A stretch of 64,000 nucleotides of DNA from assembly GCF_014851565.1 (NCBI RefSeq), contig NZ_JACVAA010000004.1:1-64000 (forward strand), written 5' to 3'. This DNA is from Pseudomonas sp. PDM15. Its GTDB lineage: Bacteria > Pseudomonadota > Gammaproteobacteria > Pseudomonadales > Pseudomonadaceae. Positions within the stretch are counted from its first letter, which is position 1; every line of letters begins with the position of its first letter. The notes below the pieces were generated by a model. That model searched no databases, was not told the origin of the DNA, and saw only the letters and a list, made by a program, of their open reading frames with translations. A program made the translations under genes and the position numbers. Below are positions 43,779 to 51,059 of this stretch, piece by piece.

Positions 43779-44630
43779 ATGCCTACTGCGAAAACCTCTC
43801 TCATCCTCGGCACCATCCTCCTGGCAGCTGCCAGCCTTACCACCCAGACCCAGGCAGCCTCGCGCTGCACTTCCGTAAGCGCCAGCGCCACTCAAGAAGC
43901 CAGCGTCACCTGCAGCGCCCAGACGGCATGGATCGCCTCGGGTGCTGAAGGCCAACGCAGGGTTGTGTTCCAGGTACCGAACGGTACCGCTCCGGCAGGC
44001 GGCTGGCCGGTGGCGCTGCTGTTCCATGGCTCGATGGTGCGGGTCACCAGCTTCAGCTACAGCGCCGACATGCCCTTCGGCGGCTACTACCAAGGCCTGC
44101 TGATCCGCGCGCTGCTGGACAATGGCTACGCGGTGATAGCGCCCAACGCCCTGACCGCCGCCGATGCCTGGCAAACCAACGCGCCTGAATACGCCGACAA
44201 TTACGCGCAGAGCAACGATCAGCTGTTCTTCAACAACCTGTTCGCCGCCATGAATGCCGGCCGCTTCGGCAAACTGAACCCGGCTCGCTGGTACGCCACC
44301 GGCATCTCCAGCGGTGGCTACAACACCAGCCGCATGGCCGTGTCCTTTCCCGGTCGCTTCAAGGCCCTGGCCATCCAGTCGGCCTCGTACGCCACTTGCG
44401 TCGGTGCCCGCTGCCAGATCCCCCAGTCGCTACCGGCCGATCACCCGCCGACCCTGTTCATGCACGGCATGGCCGACCGCGTAGTGCCCTGGAGCAGCAT
44501 GCAGCCCTACCACGATCGCCTGCTCTACCAGGGCATCGAGACGGCCATGCACAGCGAAGCCAACGGCGGCCATGAGTGGTTCGCCGCCTCTCCCGGCAAG
44601 ATCCTCGACTGGTTCAAGCGCCATCCCTGA
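43779..44630 (+). CDS. Extracellular mcl-PHA depolymerase-like hydrolase, copy 1
   Basis: 283 residues. A signal peptide (LILGTILLAAASLTTQTQA) precedes an alpha/beta hydrolase with the unusual lipase box G-I-S177-S-G in GISSGGYNTSRMA, acid D233 (HGMADRVVPW) and H265 (GGHEWF). The Ser-Asp and Asp-His distances (56 and 32) equal those of the characterised mcl-PHA depolymerase of P. fluorescens GK13 as I recall it (172-228-260), and the length fits. It would degrade medium-chain polyhydroxyalkanoate outside the cell. AGGAG precedes the ATG. A second copy follows in tandem. Confidence 0.72.
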   Translation: MPTAKTSLILGTILLAAASLTTQTQAASRCTSVSASATQEASVTCSAQTAWIASGAEGQRRVVFQVPNGTAPAGGWPVALLFHGSMVRVTSFSYSADMPFGGYYQGLLIRALLDNGYAVIAPNALTAADAWQTNAPEYADNYAQSNDQLFFNNLFAAMNAGRFGKLNPARWYATGISSGGYNTSRMAVSFPGRFKALAIQSASYATCVGARCQIPQSLPADHPPTLFMHGMADRVVPWSSMQPYHDRLLYQGIETAMHSEANGGHEWFAASPGKILDWFKRHP

Positions 44631-44637
44631 TCGATCC

Positions 44638-44659
44638 GGCCCCGCCGAACGGCGGGGCC
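44638..44659 (+). terminator. Hairpin after depolymerase-like gene 1
   Basis: GGCCCCGCC-GAAC-GGCGGGGCC is a 9-bp perfect stem with a tetraloop, directly behind the stop codon. It lacks a T-run, so attenuation rather than full termination is possible. Confidence 0.6.
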
Positions 44660-44724
44660 GCTCTAGCACGCAGAGTCGAACCCATTCCCGAGCCAACGCC
44701 ACGCCAGACGCGGCTTTCAATAGC

Positions 44725-44753
44725 TTGACGGAATCGGAATTCCTGTTTCTATT
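44725..44753 (+). promoter_or_regulatory. Candidate promoter of depolymerase-like gene 2
   Basis: TTGACG at 44725 and a weak TCTATT at 44748 have a 17-base spacer. The spacer contains GGAATCGGAATTCC, which shares ATCGGAA with the palindrome in front of the DUF1302 gene. This gives copy 2 its own control after the hairpin of copy 1. Confidence 0.4.
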
Positions 44754-44795
44754 TGAAAGGCAATGCCCCTAACAACAACGACGGAGATCACTCCC

Positions 44796-45629
44796 ATGAT
44801 CGCTTTCCGCACCCTGCTCTGCTGCCTGCTCCTGTGCTTCACATTGCCTGCCGCGATGGCCGATTCGCGCTGCAGTGAACGACCCAAGTCTCTGCTACTG
44901 CCCGCTAAGATCAGCTGTAGCCACCAGACAACCTGGATCGACTCCGGCGCGGTCGGCGCCCGCCAGGTGATCTACCAGACGCCCCTGGGCACACCGCCGA
45001 GCGGTGGTTGGCCGGTGGTGCTGATCTACCAGGGCTCGTTCTTCCCGCTGGACAACTTCACCTACTACAGCAACCAGCCGTTTGGCGGCTTCTACGAGGG
45101 CAAACTGGTACGCACACTGCTGGACAACGGCTACGCGGTGATCGCCCCCAGCGCGCCGGCCGACCTGTTCTGGCAGACCAACATCCCCGGCCTGGCCCAG
45201 GCCTACGAGCTGAGCACCGACTATGACTTCCTCGGCAACGTGCTGGCAGCCATCGCCGCCGGGCACTTCGGCCCGCTCAATGCGCAGCGCCAGTACGCCA
45301 CCGGCATCTCCAGCGGCGGCTACAACACCAGCCGAATGGCCGTGTCCTTCTCCGGCCAGTTCCGCGCCCTGGCCATACAGTCCGGCTCCTACGCCACCTG
45401 TAGCGGCCCGCTGTGCGTGATACCTGAGCTGCCGAGCGATCATCCGCCGACCCTGTTCCTGCATGGCTTCGTCGATGTAGTGGTGCCCTGGTGGAGCATG
45501 GACCTGTACTACGACCGCCTGCTCCAGCAAGGCGTAGAGACCGCACGGCACACCGAGGCGCTAGGCGGCCACGAGTGGTTCGCAGCCTCGCCTGGCAAGA
45601 TCCTCACCTGGTTCAACGCTCACCCCTGA
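44796..45629 (+). CDS. Extracellular mcl-PHA depolymerase-like hydrolase, copy 2
   Basis: 277 residues, a tandem paralogue of the preceding gene. The signal peptide is TLLCCLLLCFTLPAAMA. The lipase box G170-I-S172-S-G, D227 (HGFVDVVVPW) and H259 (GGHEWF) repeat the triad with nearly the same spacing (55 and 32), and Ser falls at 172 as in the GK13 enzyme. The cysteine pair ATCSGPLC is conserved with copy 1. It starts at ATG 44796 with GGAG nine bases upstream; a start at 44763 would lengthen the signal peptide without a ribosome site. The two copies clearly diverged, so they may prefer different substrates. Confidence 0.72.
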   Translation: MIAFRTLLCCLLLCFTLPAAMADSRCSERPKSLLLPAKISCSHQTTWIDSGAVGARQVIYQTPLGTPPSGGWPVVLIYQGSFFPLDNFTYYSNQPFGGFYEGKLVRTLLDNGYAVIAPSAPADLFWQTNIPGLAQAYELSTDYDFLGNVLAAIAAGHFGPLNAQRQYATGISSGGYNTSRMAVSFSGQFRALAIQSGSYATCSGPLCVIPELPSDHPPTLFLHGFVDVVVPWWSMDLYYDRLLQQGVETARHTEALGGHEWFAASPGKILTWFNAHP

Positions 45630-45728
45630 CCGGGAAAAATGCCTACCGCATCACACACTGGCGTTCTGCTACCATCGAGCCCGGCCGCCCGGCGGCCGGA
45701 CCGATCAATCGTGGACAAGGACCACGTC

Positions 45729-46064
45729 TTGCAGAACCTGCGTACCTCCGACAACGGCATCTACATCGACTTTCTCCGCGACCGGCTCAACGCACAGGGC
45801 ATCGAGGCCATCGCCTGCGACCTGGGCGATGAAGCGCGCGGACACCGCTACGCCCTGCTGCTGCCGCATGACGGCGACGCCCCGCGGGCCTGGCAGGCGC
45901 TCATCGAGGCGCCCAGCGAATACGATCATCATCTGCAGCTCGGCGAAGCGCGGGACAACCGCCTGATCGCCTTCTGCCGCTCGCCCGCCGTGCGCCGCTG
46001 CAGCGTCGGCCTGCTGCTCCTGGTGCTGGTCGGCGCGGGGGTGGAGGCGCTGCTCGCCGGCTAG
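45729..46064 (+). CDS. Hypothetical protein with C-terminal membrane helix
   Basis: 111 residues: a small alpha/beta domain (NGIYIDFLRDRLNAQGIEAIACDLGDEARGHRYALLLP) reminiscent of DUF2007-type signal-transducing fragments, and a C-terminal helix (SVGLLLLVLVGAGVEALLA). AAGGAC at the right distance favours the TTG at 45729; a GTG at 45711 has no site. The 3' end overlaps the convergent COG0523 gene by 4 bases. A GC-rich hairpin (45681-45699) lies upstream. Function unknown. Confidence 0.6.
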   Translation: MQNLRTSDNGIYIDFLRDRLNAQGIEAIACDLGDEARGHRYALLLPHDGDAPRAWQALIEAPSEYDHHLQLGEARDNRLIAFCRSPAVRRCSVGLLLLVLVGAGVEALLAG

Positions 46065-47023
46065 AGCCGACACTCCGCCAATGCCGCCGCCAGCGCCGCC
46101 CCGTCCTGCGGCGCGGCGAAGATCAGCTCCAACCGCGAATCCCTGCGCCACTCGCTGACCTGCCAGTGCGGCGCCTCGCCATCCAGCGCATTGGCCGACA
46201 GCCAGCCGGCATTGCTGTGCAGCACCAGCTTGGCGCGACGCCAGGGCAACCCGGCCAGCCAGGTTTGCACGCGCATCAGCTCGAACACCTGGGACGGATG
46301 GAAGCGCCAGCCGATGCTCCAGCCCTCGGCCTGCTCCTGCACCTGGCAGATCGGCTGGCTCTGGTCGCTCCACACCTTCGCCAGCGGCGCCCTGCCCTGC
46401 GGCACGCCCAAGTCCTCCCTCGCCGGCCCCGCCTGCGCAGCGCTGCCAGGCAACTCGGCGAAGTCCAGCACGCCCTGGCTGGTCCAGCGCAGCGTCCTCG
46501 CCGGCAACTGCGCCTGCAGGCGCGCGCGCATCGACGCGTCCACTGCCTCGGCCTTGTTCAGCAGCAGCAGGCCAGCCAGTTCCAACGCTTCCCGCTGGCT
46601 CTCCGGCAGCGGCTGGCCTGCCGCCAGGGCCGCCGCGTCCAGCACCAGCACCGCCGGCTGCAGCGCCAGCACCCCGCGCCAGGGCGTCTCGCCCAGCTGG
46701 CGTAACAGCTCGGCGGGATGACCGAGGCCGGAGGGTTCGATCAGCAGCCGATCCGGCCTGGCCTGGCGCAGCAGACGGCCGAGGCCGACCTGGAAGGGCG
46801 CACCGCCCACGCAACACAGGCAGCCACCGGGGATCTCGGCCAAGCTGACGCCGTCTTGGTCGCTGGTCAGCAGGGCCTGGTCCAGGCCGATCTGGCCGAA
46901 TTCGTTGATCAGCACCGCCCAGCGTTCGGCCGCCGGCTTGTGGGCCAGCAGGTGGCGGATCAGGCTGGTCTTGCCGGCGCCCAGTGGGCCGGCGATCAGG
47001 TGGGTGGGGATATTGGCGAGCAT
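46061..47023 (-). CDS. COG0523 (CobW/YjiA-type) G3E GTPase
   Basis: 320 residues. P-loop G12-PLGAGKT19, switch motif NEFGQIGLDQALL, metal-binding C66-L-C68-C69 (GGCLCC), NKAE for guanine binding, and a C-terminal CobW_C domain (WSIGWRFHPSQVFELMRVQTWLAGL). These proteins are metallochaperones that insert or allocate Zn, Co or other metals at the cost of GTP. The ATG at 47023 places the P-loop at the N-terminus as in the family. It is divergent from a Cys-containing periplasmic protein (70-bp gap). No Zur-like site was recognised there, so the metal is unknown. Confidence 0.87.
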   Translation of the reverse strand: MLANIPTHLIAGPLGAGKTSLIRHLLAHKPAAERWAVLINEFGQIGLDQALLTSDQDGVSLAEIPGGCLCCVGGAPFQVGLGRLLRQARPDRLLIEPSGLGHPAELLRQLGETPWRGVLALQPAVLVLDAAALAAGQPLPESQREALELAGLLLLNKAEAVDASMRARLQAQLPARTLRWTSQGVLDFAELPGSAAQAGPAREDLGVPQGRAPLAKVWSDQSQPICQVQEQAEGWSIGWRFHPSQVFELMRVQTWLAGLPWRRAKLVLHSNAGWLSANALDGEAPHWQVSEWRRDSRLELIFAAPQDGAALAAALAECRL

Positions 47024-47093
47024 GGGCCTATGGTGCGGTTTCACGCGGCGCCGGGAAAGGCTAAAGTCGCCGCTTTGTTCGAGGAGAGAGACG

Positions 47094-47447
47094 ATGCGCG
47101 TGATTGCCGCCCTGTTGCTGCTGGGCCTGACCGGCCAGGCCTGGGCCCAAGCCTGCGTGGTGCACAGCGAAGGCAAGCAGGTGGAAGTGAAGCTCTGCCA
47201 GCAGAACCGCAGCATCCCGACCAACCTGTTCCGCACCGGCTTCTGCGCCCCGCAGCTGCAGGGGCAGAAGGTCGAAGTGAGCTTCGTCGAGCAGTGCCCC
47301 AGCGGCGCCTTCGGCGAATGCCGCAACGCCAAGGTCCAGGGCACGCCCTACCAGCAGGACATCCACTACTACGGCGTGGCCAGCGACGCCCGCTACCTCA
47401 AGCCGGCCTGCGAACAGCAGAGCAAGGGCGTGTGGATGGCGCGCTGA
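47094..47447 (+). CDS. Small Cys-containing periplasmic protein
   Basis: 117 residues. Signal peptide (MRVIAALLLLGLTGQAWAQ), then a domain with six cysteines (ACVVHSEGK, KLCQQN, GFCAPQLQG, EQCPSGAFGECRNA, KPACEQQ), probably disulfide-bonded. GAGGAG precedes the ATG at 47094. It shares a divergent promoter region with the COG0523 GTPase gene. No family recognised. Confidence 0.75.
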   Translation: MRVIAALLLLGLTGQAWAQACVVHSEGKQVEVKLCQQNRSIPTNLFRTGFCAPQLQGQKVEVSFVEQCPSGAFGECRNAKVQGTPYQQDIHYYGVASDARYLKPACEQQSKGVWMAR

Positions 47448-47500
47448 GTCCGCGACATGAATGGTTTTAACGTGGAATCCTCCGCAACATGCGGATAGTT

Positions 47501-49429
47501 CTACCAGCCGCCACCGCCTCCTCCACCACTGCCGCCTCCCGACGAACCACCCCCCGAAGATCCACCGCTGGACGACGATGAGCTGGCCGGCGGCGTTGAC
47601 GCGCTGGCACTGGCGCTGACCAGGCTGGACGCCAGGGCGCTGCCGAAGGTGGACGGCGAGCTGAAGCTGTTGCGCGCCTGGTACCAGTCCGGCTGGTACT
47701 CGCGCAGGCTCGGGTCGACCAGGCCGGCCTCCAGGGCGCTGGCGAAGCGCGCGCTCCACTGCTCCTCGACACCCAGTGCCATGGCGTAGGGCAGATGCAG
47801 CTCGTACAGCTCGATGTTCATGGCCGGCGCCCCACTGGCACGTTCCAGCACCTCGCGCTCGGCCAGCTGCAGGTAGTCGCGATACCCGACCAGCACATCC
47901 AGCAGCTGCTGGCCCTTCACCGAGGGCGCCTCCAGCCAGCGATAGAACAGCGCCACCACCAGCACATAGGCAAACAGCAGAATCGCCACCGGCACCGACG
48001 TGGTGGACAGCAGCATCCACAGGCCGATCGGCACCGGCCAGCCGAACATCAGCGCGACCAGCCCCAGGCCGATCTTCTTGCCCCAGCTCGACTGGCGCGT
48101 CGCCATGACCAGGATCACGGCCGTAGGGATACCGAAGCCCAGGCTGAACATCAGGCCCCCGATGGCCAAGCCCCACTGATCTTCGCCCTGCAGCCCGGTC
48201 AGCACGCTGAGCAGGATGCCCGGCAGGGCCAGGGCCAGACCGGTGGCCCAGGCGCCGCGGTTGTTGGCGTGCCACAGGCGGCCGTGGGTGTCCAGACCGT
48301 CGACCATGCGCGCCTTCATCTCGGCCAGGCGCGGCTGGTACTTGCTACCCAGCTCCAGCGGCGCATCACCCTTGCTGACCGGAAATAGCAGGCGCAGCCA
48401 CTCGATCTCGCCAACGCGTGCCGACTCGATCGGCGTCTTGCCGCGCTGCAGGATGAAGCCATCGGCACGCGGACGATCCTCCAGGCGAATCAGCCCACGG
48501 ATCGCCCAGTCGGTGAAGCACACGCCCAGGGCGCGCGCCTCGTCGAAAGCACCGCGGAAGCCGCGGTGCCAGAGGTAGCCGACCTTGGTCGGGCTGAGGT
48601 CGTCCGGCGCCTCGAAATGCACCATGTGCAGGCCCTTGCGCGGGTCGCGGCCAACGCGCCGCCAGGTGCGCAGGTAGTAGACCAGCAGCGCGATCCAGAG
48701 CAGCCCGCCTAAGGTTACGCCGGCGTTGTCGTACAGCAGGCGCAGGGTGCGTTTCATCAGGCTCGGCCGCTCGACCAGGCCACTCGGCCAGTCGACGGCC
48801 AGGGTGAAACCCTGCTGCGGAGGCAGTGCCGCAGTGGTTTCCAGATGCAGGAAACCATCGACACGCGCCACTTCCCGGTAGCCCTGGCCCTGCTCGCCAC
48901 TGGCGCCGGTGTAGCCGTACACGCTATCGACACGCGCCCCGGGCGGCAGCTGCACCTTCACCGAGGCATGCAGGATGGGGAAGGCCCAGGCGTTGCCGGT
49001 GACGTTCCAGTACAGCTCGTCCTCGTCTGGTCGTTGCAGCAGCTGCGGATCGATGCGATAGCTCAGCTCGTAGCGGTAACGTCCTGGCTCTAAGTAGTGA
49101 TCGGCCGAGCCCAGATAGAAGCGCTGGTAGGCGCCGATGCTTTCGCGATGCACCTGCTCGGGCACGCCGTCGCGGGTGGCGCTGAAGCTGTCGATCGGCG
49201 TCTTGCGTAGCAGGCCGCCAGGCAGGCGATAGATCACTGGGATATCGCGGTAGATGCCACGCTGGATCTTGTCGCCCTCGGCCTGCACCACGATGCGCTC
49301 GACCACGTCGAGCATGCCGTCGCTGCCGACCCGCAGCTCCACGGCGAAATCCACGATCACCTCCTGCGCCAGGCTCATGCCGGGCAACAGGCAGCACAAC
49401 AGCAAGAGCAGCTTGAGCCGTCCCGGCAT
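47501..49429 (-). CDS. DUF2207 membrane protein
   Basis: 642 residues. Signal peptide (LKLLLLLCCLLPGMSLA), an N-terminal periplasmic DUF2207 domain (VDFAVELRVGSDGMLDVVERI; IQRGIYRDIPVIYRL), a membrane helix (LGGLLWIALLVYYL), a cytoplasmic part, further helices in the 390-480 region, and a C-terminal Ser/Gly-rich tail ending in a run of Gly and Trp, characteristic of the family. Start and stop are 2 bases from the LemA gene, the usual partner. The role of this pair is unknown; a link to envelope stress or quality control has been suggested for similar genes. Confidence 0.85.
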   Translation of the reverse strand: MPGRLKLLLLLCCLLPGMSLAQEVIVDFAVELRVGSDGMLDVVERIVVQAEGDKIQRGIYRDIPVIYRLPGGLLRKTPIDSFSATRDGVPEQVHRESIGAYQRFYLGSADHYLEPGRYRYELSYRIDPQLLQRPDEDELYWNVTGNAWAFPILHASVKVQLPPGARVDSVYGYTGASGEQGQGYREVARVDGFLHLETTAALPPQQGFTLAVDWPSGLVERPSLMKRTLRLLYDNAGVTLGGLLWIALLVYYLRTWRRVGRDPRKGLHMVHFEAPDDLSPTKVGYLWHRGFRGAFDEARALGVCFTDWAIRGLIRLEDRPRADGFILQRGKTPIESARVGEIEWLRLLFPVSKGDAPLELGSKYQPRLAEMKARMVDGLDTHGRLWHANNRGAWATGLALALPGILLSVLTGLQGEDQWGLAIGGLMFSLGFGIPTAVILVMATRQSSWGKKIGLGLVALMFGWPVPIGLWMLLSTTSVPVAILLFAYVLVVALFYRWLEAPSVKGQQLLDVLVGYRDYLQLAEREVLERASGAPAMNIELYELHLPYAMALGVEEQWSARFASALEAGLVDPSLREYQPDWYQARNSFSSPSTFGSALASSLVSASASASTPPASSSSSSGGSSGGGSSGGGSGGGGGGGW

Positions 49430-49431
49430 GG

Positions 49432-49998
49432 TCAGAACTCCATCTTCGGCGACTGGCCGTCGCGCGGGTCTTCCAGGGTGAAGTAGTCGGCGCAGCGAAA
49501 GCCGAAGGCGCCGGCTAGCAGGTTGCTCGGCACTGACTCGACCAGCACGTTGAGTTCACGCACGGCGCCGTTGTAGTAACGGCGGGCCATCTGGATATGG
49601 TCCTCGACCTCGCTGAGGTTGCGCTGCAGATCGAGGAACACCGCGTCTGCCTTCAGCTCGGGATAGTGCTCGGCGACGGCGAACACGCGCAGCAGCGAGG
49701 AAGACAGCTGGCCCTCGAACGCAGCGCGGTTGGCGGCGGTGTCGTCCTCGTGGGCCTGGGCTGCACCGCGGCGGCTGGTCAGCTCCTCCAAGGTGTCGCT
49801 CTCGTGGGTCATGTAGGCGCGCAGACAGGCGACCAGGGCCGGAATCAGGCTGGAGCGGCGCTTGAGCTGCACATCAATGCCGCTCCAGGCCTCGGCCACC
49901 CGCGCCCGGTTGAATACCAGACGGTTGTAGAGATGGATGCCGACTAGCAGCACCAGCACGCTGGCCGCAGCGAACAACCACCATCCGATTACCTGCAT
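49432..49998 (-). CDS. LemA-family protein
   Basis: 188 residues. One N-terminal helix (WWLFAAASVLVLLVGIHLYNRLV), the LemA core VAEAWSGIDVQLKRRSSLIPALVACL, AEHYPELKADAVFLDLQ and RRYYNGAVRELN. LemA proteins have a periplasmic N-terminus and a helical coiled-coil domain, and are commonly found with DUF2207/TPM genes as here. Function unknown. Confidence 0.88.
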   Translation of the reverse strand: MQVIGWWLFAAASVLVLLVGIHLYNRLVFNRARVAEAWSGIDVQLKRRSSLIPALVACLRAYMTHESDTLEELTSRRGAAQAHEDDTAANRAAFEGQLSSSLLRVFAVAEHYPELKADAVFLDLQRNLSEVEDHIQMARRYYNGAVRELNVLVESVPSNLLAGAFGFRCADYFTLEDPRDGQSPKMEF

Positions 49999-50049
49999 TC
50001 CTTCGCCCTCGGCCCTCTGACTGAAGCGGCAGTGTAACCGCAGACCCGG

Positions 50050-50556
50050 TCAGCGCGCGGGCAGGCCTCCGCAATCTTCGCCAACCCAGCGCGCCTGGCT
50101 GTTCATGGTGCTGTCGCGGCCGTCATAGACGCCCTTCACCGTGGTAGTAAAGGCGGTGTCGCTGGCGAAGCGGGTCTCTCCCTCGCCCTGGCCGTTGGGA
50201 CAGGTGAAGCGGAACTTCCACAGCTCGGCGCTGCGCTCGGTGATCTCGTGGGTACAGCCCGAGTTGGGGTCCTGTAGCGGAATGTTCTGCCCCTTAGCGC
50301 TGGCCTCGCTGAGGCACAGCTGCACACCGCCGCCACTGCCCATCTGCACGCCCTTCTGCTTGAGCATCTGCTCCATCATCTGGCGCTGCTCGGCCGGCAT
50401 GTTCTGCATCTGCGCCAGCAGTTCCTGCATGTCCGGCATGGCCTGGCCGCCACTCTGTACCTGGTTGGTGAACTCCCACAGGCCCGGGCGCAGCTCGGCC
50501 ACGGCCAGCGCCGGCAGCAGGCATGTGCCCAGTAACAGGGTGCGGATGATGGTCAT
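50050..50556 (-). CDS. DUF3617 periplasmic protein
   Basis: 168 residues. Signal peptide (RTLLLGTCLLPALAVAELRPGLWEF) leads into the DUF3617 pattern: a LRPGLWEFT strand, a Met/Gln-rich loop (MPAEQRQMMEQMLKQK), CLSE, and the C-terminal CTHEITERS and RWVGEDCGGLP with paired cysteines. Family members are small exported proteins of unknown role. It is the last ordinary gene before the T6SS promoter region. Confidence 0.82.
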   Translation of the reverse strand: MTIIRTLLLGTCLLPALAVAELRPGLWEFTNQVQSGGQAMPDMQELLAQMQNMPAEQRQMMEQMLKQKGVQMGSGGGVQLCLSEASAKGQNIPLQDPNSGCTHEITERSAELWKFRFTCPNGQGEGETRFASDTAFTTTVKGVYDGRDSTMNSQARWVGEDCGGLPAR

Positions 50557-50771
50557 GGTGCGGCTCCTCAGGATGGTAACTGACCCAGCCAGCTTAGGTC
50601 AGCTCGACCGCCTCGGCGCCGGTTCGGCAGGCGGAAGCGGGTCACGTTTTCGCCAAAAGGGGCCGGGATTTGCCGAGCTAGTTCACAGAAGCGAACTTAT
50701 AAACCCTGCCAAGTGTGAAGCAGAGCAAAGTTACCGGTAAGCATTTTCTTACACCGAAAGTTGCACTTTCC

Positions 50772-50781
50772 CATATATATG
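50772..50781. promoter_or_regulatory. CATATATATG site A (CTTTCCCATATATATGA context)
   Basis: Palindromic core with the flank TTTCCC on the left. The second copy at 51006 has the same flank inverted on the right, giving an extended ~15-base inverted match. It lies 35 bases before the candidate -24 box. Confidence 0.45.
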
Positions 50782-50805
50782 AATACGTACTCATAACAAC
50801 TTTTA

Positions 50806-50824
50806 ATTGGCGCCAAAACTGCTA
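50806..50824 (+). promoter_or_regulatory. Candidate sigma-54 promoter of the T6SS operon
   Basis: ATTGGCGCCAAAACTGCTA has the obligatory GG-N10-GC (GG at 50809, GC at 50821), with TTGGCGC close to TTGGCAC and CTGCT close to TTGCT. Transcription would start near 50834, leaving a ~225-base leader before tssA. The operon encodes a sigma-54 activator, which makes the match meaningful. Confidence 0.55.
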
Positions 50825-50937
50825 GCCGCTCTGCCGACGAACAACTTCCAGCAATCTTCCCGCTTGTCTAACGCTTCACATTTTCCGCCTTGCCCACCTC
50901 CCATCCTGGGGCTAGGATGCCCACCGCATAAGGACGC

Positions 50938-50985
50938 TGTGCAAGTAGTTGCGCAAAGAGCTGCGCAGAAAGTTGCACACATGGA
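50938..50985. repeat. 12-bp tandem repeat array upstream of tssA
   Basis: Four consecutive 12-base units start at 50938, 50950, 50962 and 50974 and begin TGTGCA, TGCGCA, TGCGCA and TGCACA. They share the TG(C/T)(A/G)CA start and an A/G-rich remainder. The spacing of about one helical turn suggests an array of protein sites or a leader RNA structure. Confidence 0.55.
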
Positions 50986-51005
50986 CCAAGCAACCGCTTG
51001 CTTCT

Positions 51006-51015
51006 CATATATATG
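51006..51015. promoter_or_regulatory. CATATATATG site B (TCATATATATGGGAAG context)
   Basis: The same palindromic core as at 50772 with inverted flank, 45 bases before tssA. Confidence 0.45.
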
Positions 51016-51059
51016 GGAAGTTTTTCCAAGTTGCTGGACGTATATATAGAGTCAATGGA

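Larger units (their letters stand above)
50557..51059. other. 503-bp intergenic control region upstream of the T6SS operon
   Basis: No convincing coding frame lies here. The stretch is AT-richer than the rest of the window and carries several ordered elements that are listed separately: two CATATATATG sites in inverted contexts, two copies of GAAAGTTGCAC (50756 and 50968), a sigma-54 type -24/-12 element and a 12-bp tandem repeat. It divides the DUF3617 gene from tssA and probably holds the promoter of the secretion operon. Confidence 0.75.

Noticed and set aside
50807..51049. Possible 80-residue gene in the T6SS control region
   Set aside because: Starts at TTG without a ribosome site, spans the repeat array and candidate promoter, and has no recognisable features.
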